A DNA stretch of 64,000 bases from Amycolatopsis orientalis DSM 40040 = KCTC 9412 (GTDB lineage Bacteria; Actinomycetota; Actinomycetes; Mycobacteriales; Pseudonocardiaceae), in the NCBI RefSeq assembly GCF_000478275.1, contig NZ_ASJB01000046.1, positions 62,001-126,000 of the forward strand, given 5' to 3'. Below, piece by piece: positions 16,815-24,885 of this stretch (positions are counted from its first letter, which is position 1; each line of letters starts with the position of its first letter). The notes below the pieces were generated by a model, which saw nothing but the letters and a program-made list of their open reading frames with translations, had not been told where the DNA came from and did no database searches. The translations under genes and the position numbers were made by a program.

Positions 16815-17629
16815 CGAAGTACGCCCCCAGCTGGCTGCGGCTGCGCGAGGACGCCGACGCAGCGGCCCGCGCGACGGAGTTGCTGGAGCCCGTGCGGACC
16901 TTCCTGCGGGCACAGGACGAGGTCGTCATCCGGGACCTCGGCTGCGGAACCGGTTCGCTCGGCCGCTGGCTGGCCCGGCGGCTGCCCGGGCGCCAGCGCT
17001 GGATCCTGCACGACCGTGACCCCGACCTGCTCACCCACGCGCTGGCCCGCACCAGCCGTCCGGAGCACGCGCTCGACGGAAGCGAGATCGAGGTCGTCAC
17101 CGAACAGCGTGACATCACCGAACTGCGGGCGGCCGACCTCGCCGGGACGTCGCTGGTGGCGGCGTCGGCGCTGCTCGACCTGCTCACCGCCGAGGAGATG
17201 AGCAGGCTGGCGGAGGCGTGTGTCGAGGCGGGCTGCGCGGTCCTGTTCACGTTGAGCGTTTCGGGCCGGGTCGTGCTGTCGCCCAAGGACAAGTTCGACG
17301 TCGAGGTCTCCGACGCCTTCAACGCGCATCAGCGCCGGGTGACCGACGGCCGGTGGCTGCTCGGGCCGGACGCGGTGGACGTCGCGTTCGGGGTGTTCGA
17401 ACGGCTCGGCGCCACCGTGCGGCGCGCCCCGAGCCCGTGGCGGCTCGGCGCGGATCAGGCCGCGCTCACCGCGGAATGGCTGACCGGCTGGGTCGGCGCA
17501 GCGTGCGAGCAGCGGCCCGAACTGGTCCCCGACGCCGACGCCTACCTGCAGTGGCGGCTCGCGCAATGCGCGGCGGGCGAGCTGAACGCGGTGATCCGGC
17601 ACGAAGACCTCCTGGTGGTGCCGTCATGA
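16811..17629 (+). CDS. Class I SAM-dependent methyltransferase
   Basis: The 272-residue protein has motif I DLGCGTGSLGRW (about residues 41-52), a following acidic strand end (LHDRDPD) and AASALLDLLT as a motif IV-like segment. Its start ATG 16811 overlaps the glycosyltransferase stop by four bases. It probably methylates an intermediate or product of the cluster; substrate unknown. Confidence 0.8.
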   Translation: MTKYAPSWLRLREDADAAARATELLEPVRTFLRAQDEVVIRDLGCGTGSLGRWLARRLPGRQRWILHDRDPDLLTHALARTSRPEHALDGSEIEVVTEQRDITELRAADLAGTSLVAASALLDLLTAEEMSRLAEACVEAGCAVLFTLSVSGRVVLSPKDKFDVEVSDAFNAHQRRVTDGRWLLGPDAVDVAFGVFERLGATVRRAPSPWRLGADQAALTAEWLTGWVGAACEQRPELVPDADAYLQWRLAQCAAGELNAVIRHEDLLVVPS

Positions 17630-18630
17630 AGCGGTTTTGGCCCTGGCTGCGGATCCTCGGCGCGCTCGGCATCCTCGCCGTGCTCGTCCGGGAACTGGGC
17701 ACCGAGGCGTTCTTGGCCGGACTGCGCGAGGTCGACGCCGGCGGTATCGCCGCCGCGCTCGGGATCGGCTTCGCCACCACGGTGTTCAGCGCCTGGCGCT
17801 GGTGCCTGGTCGCGCGGCGGCTCAGCCTCGAGCTGTCCGTGTGGGGCGCCGTCGGCGAGTACTACCGCGCGCTGTTCCTCAACGGTGTCCTTCCGGCGGG
17901 CGTGCTCGGCGACGTCAACCGCGCCGTGCAGCACGGCCGCGAATCCGGTGACGTCCCGCGCGGTGTCCGCGCGGTGGTGCTGGAGCGGACGGCGGGGCAG
18001 ATCGTGGTGATCGGCGCTTCGGTCGCCGTCGTGCTCGGTACGCCTTCCGTGGTGCCGCGGCCGCTCGACGGCGTCGTCATGGCCGCCGGGATCGCGGTCG
18101 TCGTCCTCGCCCTCGCGGCCGTCGTCACCGGGATGACGGCGGGGAAACGCTGGATCCACAGTGGATCGAAGTGGCGGCGCGGATTCGCCGTCAGCCTCGC
18201 CGACGTCCGGCTGGGCCTGCTGACCAAAGAGACCTGGCCCGGGGTGAGTCTGCTTTCGCTGGCCACCCTGGCCGGGCATCTCGCCCTGTTCGTCGTCGCC
18301 GCGCGGGCGGCCGGGGTGACCGCGCCGGTCGGTGACCTGCTTCCGCTGATGATCCTCGCCCTGCTCGCGATGGGGCTGCCGCTGAACATCGGCGGCTGGG
18401 GCCCGCGTGAAGGCGTCTGCGCGCTGCTGTTCGGCGCCGCCGGACTCGGTTCGGCGCAGGGCGTCACCGTGGCCGTCGTCTACGGCGTGCTCGCGCTCGT
18501 CGCCTCCCTGCCGGGAGCGGGCGTGCTGCTCGCCCGTTCGTTCAAGACCCACCGCATCGACACGCCTGCCGCACCGCGCTCCGCGGCCCGCGTCGTCAGG
18601 ACACCCGTACAGATTGGAGACACGCGATGA
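17626..18630 (+). CDS. Flippase-like/lysylphosphatidylglycerol-synthase-TM-family membrane protein
   Basis: The 334-residue protein has about eight membrane helices and the NIGGWGPREG motif near residue 260 characteristic of the YbhN/AglD/MprF-type transmembrane family, some members of which move lipid-linked molecules across the membrane. Its start ATG overlaps the methyltransferase stop (ATGA). In this operon it could export or flip a glycosylated, lipid-associated product. Confidence 0.85.
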   Translation: MKRFWPWLRILGALGILAVLVRELGTEAFLAGLREVDAGGIAAALGIGFATTVFSAWRWCLVARRLSLELSVWGAVGEYYRALFLNGVLPAGVLGDVNRAVQHGRESGDVPRGVRAVVLERTAGQIVVIGASVAVVLGTPSVVPRPLDGVVMAAGIAVVVLALAAVVTGMTAGKRWIHSGSKWRRGFAVSLADVRLGLLTKETWPGVSLLSLATLAGHLALFVVAARAAGVTAPVGDLLPLMILALLAMGLPLNIGGWGPREGVCALLFGAAGLGSAQGVTVAVVYGVLALVASLPGAGVLLARSFKTHRIDTPAAPRSAARVVRTPVQIGDTR

Positions 18631-19238
18631 CCGTGGAGAGAGTCGTGGAGACGAGACTGCCGACTCATTACGGCGTTTTCCGAGCGTACGGTTATCTGGA
18701 CGCCGAGGGCACCGAGCAGATGGCGTTGGTGCACGGCGACATCGCGGGCTTCGGCACGCTGGCGCGGGTCCATTCGGAATGCCTGACCGGTGACGTGTTC
18801 AGCTCGATGCACTGCGAATGCGGCGACCAGCTGGCCGCCGCGCTGCGGGCGATCGTCGAGGAGGGCGCCGGTGTCCTCGTGTACGCGCAGGGGCACGAAG
18901 GGCGCGGCATCGGCCTGCTCGCGAAGCTGAAGGCGATGCGGCTGCAGGAGGAAGGACTCGACACCGTCGAGGCGAACATCGCGCTCGGGCTGCCGGTGGA
19001 CGCGCGCGACTACCGTGCGGCGGCGGAGATCCTGGCCGACCTCGGGGTGCGGTCGGTGCGGCTGCTGTCGAACAACCCGACGAAGGTCGACCAGCTGAAG
19101 CGGCACGGGCTGCGGATCAGCGAGCGGGTGCCGCTGCTGGTGACGCCGAACGACGAGAACCTGCGGTACCTGCGGACGAAACAGGAGCGGATGCACCATT
19201 TCCTGCCGCATCTGGACGCCGTCGGGCCGGTGGGCTGA
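18627..19238 (+). CDS. GTP cyclohydrolase II paralogue, predicted FAPy-forming type
   Basis: The 203-residue enzyme has the zinc Cys52, Cys63 and Cys65 (HSECLTGDVF, MHCECG), the GHEGRGIGL loop and DARDY. It is a single-domain GCH II without the RibB domain. At the position of the conserved Tyr in KIRAYAL it has Met104 (KLKAMRL). As I recall, the same Tyr-to-Met change in S. coelicolor SCO6655 stops the reaction at the formylaminopyrimidine FAPy. It is translationally coupled (ATGA) to the flippase-like gene and sits outside any riboflavin operon, so it likely feeds a specialised pathway. Confidence 0.9.
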   Translation: MTVERVVETRLPTHYGVFRAYGYLDAEGTEQMALVHGDIAGFGTLARVHSECLTGDVFSSMHCECGDQLAAALRAIVEEGAGVLVYAQGHEGRGIGLLAKLKAMRLQEEGLDTVEANIALGLPVDARDYRAAAEILADLGVRSVRLLSNNPTKVDQLKRHGLRISERVPLLVTPNDENLRYLRTKQERMHHFLPHLDAVGPVG

Positions 19239-19312
19239 AGGGGCCCTTCACCGCATCTCATGCGGTGAAGGGCGCTTTCCTCGCATGAGATGCGACGAAA
19301 GCGTCCTTCAGC
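19234..19312. repeat. Family B palindromic repeat, copy 1
   Basis: A 79-base compound inverted repeat is bounded by GCTGAAGG and CCTTCAGC, with an internal hairpin CTTCACCGCAT...ATGCGGTGAAG. The GCH II stop codon lies inside its left end. It separates two convergent genes and probably terminates transcription on both strands. Confidence 0.8.
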
Positions 19313-19324
19313 CCCCGCAGTACG

Positions 19325-20032
19325 TCACGGGTGCTTTCCTCGCACCGCGGCCAAGGTCGCCTCGAAGCTCCGCACGAGCGACTCCAGCACCAGCCGGCCC
19401 TTCTCCGCCGTGCCCAGCGAAGGGCGTCCCACCACACCGGACTCCGAATAGGGCCGCAGGCCCACCGTCAGCAGATGCCGCCGGTCGTCGGCCAGGTGAT
19501 CGGCCGCCGCGAAACCGGGCCGCACCAGCGACGGATGCGCGTGCAGCAAAAGGGACGTCTCCAGCTCGCCGGCGTGCATGTCGCTGTCGAGCGAGGTCTC
19601 CAGCCCGGCCGCGTCGTGCGCCGCCTGCCAGCCTTCGACGCCGGGGAAGAGCGCCATCGGCGACGTCGACTCCTGGACCACATTGGACAGCACGTAGTTG
19701 CCGCCGTGCGCGTTGACCAGCACCAGCTTCGTGACACCGGATCGGTGCAGCGAGGCGGCGACGTCGTTCACCACGGCGTACAGCGTCGTGGCCGAGATGC
19801 TGACCGTCCCCGGCCAGTCGGCGTGCTCGTGCGAGCAGCCGATCGTGATCGGCGGGAGCCGCAGCACCGGATACGCGTCGGCGAGGGCGTCGGCGATCGT
19901 CGTCGCGATCACCGCGTCGGTGGCGAGCGGGAGGTACGCGCCGTGCTGCTCGAAACTGCCGATCGGCAGCACCGCGACGTCGGCGCTTCGGGCACGCTCG
20001 TCGGCCGTCGTGGCCGTCGGGAACAGGTTCAC
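19325..20032 (-). CDS. Creatininase-family amidohydrolase (ArfB-like candidate)
   Basis: The 235-residue enzyme has the family metal-binding set: GSFEQHGAYLPLATD (Glu, His, Asp), NAHGGN (His) and DMHAGELET (Glu). Creatininase relatives hydrolyse C-N bonds; archaeal ArfB removes the formyl group from FAPy, and MftE is another relative. Next to a GCH II predicted to release FAPy, a deformylase role is attractive but inferred. The GTG start at 20032 is only 17 bases from the divergent IMPase-family start, so both are probably leaderless. Confidence 0.82.
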   Translation of the reverse strand: MNLFPTATTADERARSADVAVLPIGSFEQHGAYLPLATDAVIATTIADALADAYPVLRLPPITIGCSHEHADWPGTVSISATTLYAVVNDVAASLHRSGVTKLVLVNAHGGNYVLSNVVQESTSPMALFPGVEGWQAAHDAAGLETSLDSDMHAGELETSLLLHAHPSLVRPGFAAADHLADDRRHLLTVGLRPYSESGVVGRPSLGTAEKGRLVLESLVRSFEATLAAVRGKHP

Positions 20033-20033
20033 C

Positions 20034-20048
20034 GGGCTACGGTAACCC
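20034..20048. promoter_or_regulatory. Compact bidirectional promoter of two leaderless genes
   Basis: The near-palindrome GGGCTACGGTAACCC fills the 17-base gap. TACGGT (20038-20043) is a -10-like element 6 bases before the rightward ATG, and on the other strand TACCGT (20044-20039) is placed the same way before the leftward GTG. One palindrome would serve as both -10 elements, so the two genes may compete for polymerase. Confidence 0.45.
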
Positions 20049-20049
20049 T

Positions 20050-20850
20050 ATGACCGACCACGCCGCATTGCTGTCCGTCGCCCGCGAGGCCGTCGCCAGG
20101 GCGACCGGGATCATCCGCTCGATGACGTCGTTTTCCGTTGCGGCCAAAGGTGATCGCGATATGGTGACCGACGTCGACCTCGCCGTCGAAGACGCCGTGC
20201 GCGAATTCCTGGCACGCGAGACGCCGGAGATCGGCATCCTCGGCGAGGAGCGCGGGCACGCGGGTAACGAAGACCTGTGGTGGGCGCTCGACCCTGTCGA
20301 CGGCACGGCCAACTTCGCGCGCGGAATCCCGTTGTGCGGTGTTTCGCTCGGTCTCGTCGATGGTCTGAAGAGCACTGTCGCGGCCATTTCCCTGCCGTTC
20401 CTCGACGTCACCTACACCGCGGCCGAGGGCCAGGGCGCGTACGAGGGCGAAGAACGTCTCGAAGCGTCCAAAGCGACGAAGCTGTCCGACGCGATCGTCT
20501 CCGTCGGCGACTTCGCGGTCGGTGAGGGCGCGGAGGTCAAGAACCGGGTCCGGATGGCGTTGCTGGCCGAACTCGGCGGCCGTGTCCAGCGGATCCGGTT
20601 CCTCGGCTCCGCGGCGGTCGACCTGGCCTGGGTCGCGCACGGCAAACTCGACGCGACCGTCATCCTCGCCAACAAGCCGTGGGACACGATGGCCGGGGTC
20701 CTGCTGGTCCGCGAGGCCGGGGGAGTGGTCGTCGACACCGACGGCGGTGAGCACACGGTGCGCTCGGCGGCCACCATCGCGGTCGGCGCCGGGCTGCGCG
20801 ACGACCTCGTGGAAGCGATCGCGCGCGTGCACGGCCGAAATTCCTCCTAA
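20050..20850 (+). CDS. Inositol-monophosphatase-family phosphatase
   Basis: The 266-residue protein has the Mg-dependent IMPase motifs: Glu in GEERG, DPVDGTANF and WDTMAGVLLVREAGG. It removes phosphate from a sugar or polyol phosphate; members also act on histidinol phosphate, PAP and fructose bisphosphate. No ribosome site precedes ATG 20050 and translation is probably leaderless. In this cluster it might dephosphorylate a ribosylaminopyrimidine or sugar-phosphate intermediate. Confidence 0.88.
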   Translation: MTDHAALLSVAREAVARATGIIRSMTSFSVAAKGDRDMVTDVDLAVEDAVREFLARETPEIGILGEERGHAGNEDLWWALDPVDGTANFARGIPLCGVSLGLVDGLKSTVAAISLPFLDVTYTAAEGQGAYEGEERLEASKATKLSDAIVSVGDFAVGEGAEVKNRVRMALLAELGGRVQRIRFLGSAAVDLAWVAHGKLDATVILANKPWDTMAGVLLVREAGGVVVDTDGGEHTVRSAATIAVGAGLRDDLVEAIARVHGRNSS

Positions 20851-20932
20851 CCGGTGTGAACCGTCCGGGCGCGACATCCGTGTCCCCTAGTAAGGCGTCC
20901 GCCGGTTCGTCGTCCGCACCTGGAGGTCCTCC

Positions 20933-22027
20933 GTGTTCACCTCGACTGTTCGCGGCACCGAGCCGGTGGTGTTCGTCCTGCCGGGCGATGGGGAGGAGGA
21001 CAGCGGCGAGTACGACCGCCGCATGTGCCAGAACCTTCCCGCCACCGGCCTTCCGCTGCTGGAACTGCCGATCGCCGGCGAATGGCCGATGCCGGGGCCG
21101 TTGTCCCGGTCGCGGCTGGCGCGTTCGCTCACCGCGCTGCCCGACGACACCGTCGTCCTGATCGACGGCACGGTCGCCTGCGGCGTCCCGGAGATCGTGA
21201 TCCCGCACGCCCGGCGGCTGCGGCTGGCCGTCCTGGTGCACCAGCCGCTCGCCGACGACCCCGTGCTCGATCCGGCGCAGGCCGCCGAACTCGACGCGTG
21301 TGAACGGGAGACCCTGCGGCTGGCAGGCATGGTCGTCGCCACCGGGCCGTGGCTCGCGCGGCATCTGATCGACCGGCACGACCTCGACCCCACCCGCGTC
21401 TACGTCGCGACGCCGGGCACGGACGCGGCCCCGCTCGCCGCGGGCGCCGACGGCGTATCCCGGCTGCTCTGTCTCGCGCCGATGACCGCGCGCCACGGCC
21501 AGGACGTACTGATCCAGGCACTCTCGACGGTCGACGAACTGGCGTTCAAATGCGTGTTCGCCGGGGCGATGCACCACGACCCCGGCTACGTCGACGAGTT
21601 GCGCTGGACCGTCGAACGGCTCGGGCTCGGTTCCCGGATCAGCCTCATCCAGCCGCCGGACGACCTCGATCTGGTCTACGACGGCGCGGATCTGCTCGTC
21701 CTGCCGTCGAGGGGCGGCCCGTCCGGCATCGTCGTCGCCGAGGCGCTGGCACGCGGGATCCCCGTGGTGACCACCGAAACCGCCGGCGCGCACGACGCGC
21801 TCGGCATGGCACCCGGCGGCGGTGTGCCCGGCCTGCTGGTGCCGCCGAACAACCCGTCGGCCCTCGCGACGGCCTTGCTGCGCTGGTCGCTCGACGCCGA
21901 ACTCCGGCACTCCCTGCGGACGTCGGCGCTCGCGCGGAGCAGCGTCCTCGAAGAATGGGACGTCGCCGCGGGAAGGCTCACCGACGTCCTTTCCCGGTTG
22001 CAGGCCACGCCGCGTCAGCTGGCGTGA
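20933..22027 (+). CDS. GT4-type glycosyltransferase, second copy
   Basis: The 364-residue GT-B protein matches the first copy in layout (DRRM near the N-terminus, LIDGTVACGVPE, VLVHQPLADD, and a C-terminal nucleotide-sugar half) and is clearly its paralogue. In its EX7E region (GPSGIVVAE) the first Glu is Gly, and the sugar-binding loop is changed, so donor specificity or activity may differ. The GTG start has a GGAGGT site. It follows the IMPase-family gene by 82 bases. Confidence 0.85.
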   Translation: MFTSTVRGTEPVVFVLPGDGEEDSGEYDRRMCQNLPATGLPLLELPIAGEWPMPGPLSRSRLARSLTALPDDTVVLIDGTVACGVPEIVIPHARRLRLAVLVHQPLADDPVLDPAQAAELDACERETLRLAGMVVATGPWLARHLIDRHDLDPTRVYVATPGTDAAPLAAGADGVSRLLCLAPMTARHGQDVLIQALSTVDELAFKCVFAGAMHHDPGYVDELRWTVERLGLGSRISLIQPPDDLDLVYDGADLLVLPSRGGPSGIVVAEALARGIPVVTTETAGAHDALGMAPGGGVPGLLVPPNNPSALATALLRWSLDAELRHSLRTSALARSSVLEEWDVAAGRLTDVLSRLQATPRQLA

Positions 22028-22081
22028 TCATCGCCCGGAAGCAGCTATCGGGCCGATCATCGGCTCGGTTGACTGGGCGGC

Positions 22082-22819
22082 ATGCGAATCGTCGATCTTG
22101 CCTCCCGTCCCGATCTCCTCGATCCCGCGCTGAATCTCGGTGATGTCGGGGGTGAGTTCATCTACCGCGGCTTCAGCGGAAAGATGATCACGCCGGAGCG
22201 ATTCCTGCGGCATTGGTCCCGCTATTTCCTGATCGCGCTCGACGACGACGGCGTGCCGATCGCGCGGGCGCTTTCGGTGCCGCTGACCTATCCCGCGGAG
22301 GACCGCGCCGAGCTGCCGGAACACGGCTGGGACGAGGCGATCCAGTGGGCCGCGCAGGATCTCATGGACGGCCGCGCGCCCGACACGTTGTGCGCGCTCG
22401 AAGTCGTCGTCGCCCCGCATTTGCGCGGGACGGGCCTGTCCACGCCGATGCTGAAGGCGCTCAAGGCCCGGGCGGCCGAGACGGGGCTGAAACGGCTGAT
22501 CGTCTCGGTGCGCCCGATCGGCAAGGAGGACGAGCCGGACGTGCCCATGGACTCCTACGCCGCCCGGCGGCGCGAGGACGGGCTGTTCGCCGACCGCTGG
22601 ATGCGCACCCACGAACGGCTGGGCGCGCGGATGATCAAGGTCTGCCCGTTCGCCGTGACCATTTCGGGCTCGATCGCGGACTGGCGCACGTGGACCGGCG
22701 TCAAACTCGCCGACGGAGACAACGTGATCCCCGGCGGGATCGCGCCGGTGCACGCGAACGTCGAGCGCGACTGCGGGGTCTACGTGGAGGCGAACGTCTG
22801 GATGGAGCATCCGTTCTGA
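22082..22819 (+). CDS. GNAT-like acetyltransferase
   Basis: The 245-residue protein has a GNAT-type acetyl-CoA loop (VVVAPHLRGTGLSTPML, about residues 108-124) followed by a helix, with an N-terminal extension and a long C-terminal part. The fold assignment rests on this loop; substrate unknown. It is 54 bases after the second glycosyltransferase and could be co-transcribed with it. Confidence 0.7.
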   Translation: MRIVDLASRPDLLDPALNLGDVGGEFIYRGFSGKMITPERFLRHWSRYFLIALDDDGVPIARALSVPLTYPAEDRAELPEHGWDEAIQWAAQDLMDGRAPDTLCALEVVVAPHLRGTGLSTPMLKALKARAAETGLKRLIVSVRPIGKEDEPDVPMDSYAARRREDGLFADRWMRTHERLGARMIKVCPFAVTISGSIADWRTWTGVKLADGDNVIPGGIAPVHANVERDCGVYVEANVWMEHPF

Positions 22820-22825
22820 CCGGCC

Positions 22826-22871
22826 CTCGTGAGTGGTAATGACGGTTCTAACCGTCATTGCCACTCACGAG
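22826..22871. repeat. Family A palindromic repeat, copy 3
   Basis: A 46-base inverted repeat with the same CTCGTGAGTGG ends and a TTCTAA centre, starting 6 bases after the acetyltransferase stop. It has one mismatch between the arms. It is a probable terminator. Confidence 0.85.
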
Positions 22872-22944
22872 GCATTCCTCGCGACTTTCGGCAGGAAGGT
22901 CGCATCGGCCACAGCGGCTCCCGGCCATGCCGCACAGTGGGTCC

Positions 22945-23874
22945 ATGGGTATCTCACGAGTCGGTTTCGCCGGGTTGGGCAGTATGGGCGGGCCGATGGC
23001 ACGGAACCTGGCGCGGGCCGGAGTCCCGTTGCTCGTCTGGAATCGCACCCCGGGGAAAGCGGACCAGGTGGCCGAGGCCGTCGAAGACGTGGCCGAACTC
23101 TTCACGCGGTGCGATGTCGTGATCCTGATGCTGAAGGACGCGGCAGCCGTCGACGCCGTGCTCGACCGCGGCGGGCCCGCGTTCGCCGAGCGGGTGCGAG
23201 GCCGCACGATCGTCCACATGGGAACGACGGCGCCGCAGCATTCCCGCGGACTCGAGACCGACCTCCTCGCGGCCGGGGCGAAGTACGTGGAGGCGCCGGT
23301 TTCCGGATCGCGGGTCCCGGCCGAGGCCGGCGAGCTGGTCGCCATGCTCGCGGGTGATCCCGGCGCGATCGAGGAGGTCCGGGAGCTGTTCGGACCGTTG
23401 TGCCGGGAAACCGTGCACTGCGGGCCGGTACCCAACGGGCTCCTGATGAAGCTGGCGGTCAACGTGCAGCTGACCGCGGTCGTGACCGGGTTGGCCGAGA
23501 CCGTTCACTTCGCCCGTGCGCACGGGCTCGATCTCGGGCTGCTCACCGGCGTCCTCGGTGCGGGGCAGCTGGCGAGCCCGATCCTGCGGGTCAAGACCCC
23601 CAAACTGGCGGACGAGGATTTCGCGCCACAGGCATCGATCGCGAACGTCCTGGCCAACGTCGAGCTGATCGCGGCGTCGGCCAGGGAAGCGGGACTCACG
23701 CTGCCGCTGCTCGAAGCCGCCCGCGCCCTCTACGCCGAGACCGCGCGACTCGGCTTCGGTGAGGCGGACATGGTCGCCGTCGTCAAAGCCCTCGAGACCC
23801 TGGAACCCCTCGAGACCCCCGAGCCCCTCGAGACCCGCCCGAAGACGCATCCAGAGGACGAAATGCGTCAGTGA
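22945..23874 (+). CDS. Beta-hydroxyacid dehydrogenase-family NAD(P) oxidoreductase
   Basis: The protein of about 309 residues has the Rossmann motif GFAGLGSMGGPMARNL at its N-terminus, the family signature APVSGSRVPAEAG and the catalytic Lys in NGLLMKLAVN. It belongs with 6-phosphogluconate/3-hydroxyisobutyrate-like reductases. ATG 22945 is preferred; 22927 is possible. The C-terminus is odd: three CTCGAGACCC-type repeats encode an ETLEPLETPEPLETRP tail, and the last nine residues (THPEDEMRQ) are translated from the arm of a family C repeat, so the original 3' end seems to have been altered by repeat insertion. Confidence 0.85.
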   Translation: MGISRVGFAGLGSMGGPMARNLARAGVPLLVWNRTPGKADQVAEAVEDVAELFTRCDVVILMLKDAAAVDAVLDRGGPAFAERVRGRTIVHMGTTAPQHSRGLETDLLAAGAKYVEAPVSGSRVPAEAGELVAMLAGDPGAIEEVRELFGPLCRETVHCGPVPNGLLMKLAVNVQLTAVVTGLAETVHFARAHGLDLGLLTGVLGAGQLASPILRVKTPKLADEDFAPQASIANVLANVELIAASAREAGLTLPLLEAARALYAETARLGFGEADMVAVVKALETLEPLETPEPLETRPKTHPEDEMRQ

Positions 23875-23898
23875 AACGCGTTCAGTCCTCTGAATGCG
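23846..23898. repeat. Family C palindromic repeat overlapping a gene end
   Basis: The arms CGCATCCAGAGGAC (23846-23859) and GTCCTCTGAATGCG (23885 on) flank a loop that contains the stop codon of the dehydrogenase gene. It lies between convergent genes and probably terminates both. Confidence 0.8.
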
Positions 23899-23906
23899 GT
23901 GGGAGG

Positions 23907-24869
23907 TCAGCCGCGCAGGGCGGCGGCGATCCGGCCCGCGGCGGCGAACGACTCCTCTTCCGGCTCACCGAGCAAGGGCAGCAGGATGACCGACTCGGAC
24001 CCGGCCGCGTACAGGCCCCGGATCTGCTCGGCGCACCGGTCGAGTGAGCCGCTGATGCTCAGCCTGTCGATCCACTCCGGACGCAGCCGCCGCGCCAGAT
24101 CCTTCCGGTCGGTGGCGGCCTTGACCTCGGCCAGCAGTTCGGCGCCGAAGTCCAGCGGCGCCAGCGCGGGGCCCGAGTCCGGCCCGATCGCGGAAGCGAC
24201 GTCGGCCCGCGCCCGCTCGCGGGCCCGCTCGGGATCGCCGTCGAGGGCCAGCCAGTTGTAGGTGGCGATCGAATGACCCTCGACGCCGATGAGGTCCCGC
24301 GTCGCGCGGACGTACTCCGGGGTCGCCGGTTCGGCCAGCAGCGTCCCGTCGGCCACCCGGCCCGCCGCTGCGAGGGACTTCGGGCCGCGGACGCCGGCGA
24401 TGAGCTTCGGCGGCACGGCGGGCGGGAACTCCAGTTCGACTTCGTCCAGCCGGACATGCTTGCCCTCGAAGGAAACCCGCTCACCCGCCAGCAGCCGCCG
24501 GACGACCGTCAGCGTCTCCTCGAACGCGGCGAGCGCCGACTTCGGCCACGCGTTGATCTGCCGCATCCAACTCGGCACGCCGTGCCCGAACCCGGCAATG
24601 AGGCGTCCCGGGTACAGCTCCGCCAGCGCCGCGATCTCCATCGCCACGATGGCCGGGTTCCTGGCCACCGCGGGCATGATGCCGATGCCGAGGGTGATCT
24701 TCTCGGTCGCCGCCAGTACCGCCGACGCCGTGGCGATCCCACCCGCGTAGAAGCAGTCTTCGACGATCCAAACCTCGTCCAAGCCCTCCTGCTCCGCGCG
24801 CCGGGCCAGCCCGACGAGGCGGGCGGCGGGCAGTTCCCGCGGGATCCTGACCCCGAGCCGTGAAACCAT
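23907..24869 (-). CDS. LLM-class F420-dependent oxidoreductase
   Basis: The 320-residue TIM-barrel protein is a luciferase-like monooxygenase family member (LGVRIPRELP start, LGIGIMPAVARNPA, LIAGFGHG, and a typical C-terminal GSLDRCAEQIRGLYAAGSE). Actinobacterial members of this class usually use F420. ATG 24869 has a GGAGAA site and lies 16 bases after the OtrA-like stop, so the two genes form an operon. It could modify an antibiotic-like compound handled by its partner, but that is inference. Confidence 0.85.
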   Translation of the reverse strand: MVSRLGVRIPRELPAARLVGLARRAEQEGLDEVWIVEDCFYAGGIATASAVLAATEKITLGIGIMPAVARNPAIVAMEIAALAELYPGRLIAGFGHGVPSWMRQINAWPKSALAAFEETLTVVRRLLAGERVSFEGKHVRLDEVELEFPPAVPPKLIAGVRGPKSLAAAGRVADGTLLAEPATPEYVRATRDLIGVEGHSIATYNWLALDGDPERARERARADVASAIGPDSGPALAPLDFGAELLAEVKAATDRKDLARRLRPEWIDRLSISGSLDRCAEQIRGLYAAGSESVILLPLLGEPEEESFAAAGRIAAALRG

Positions 24870-24885
24870 GACGTTCTCCGTTCTC

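Noticed and set aside
18627..19238. Ordinary riboflavin RibA
   Set aside because: No other rib gene is adjacent, the conserved Tyr is Met, and the gene is translationally coupled to a flippase-like gene.
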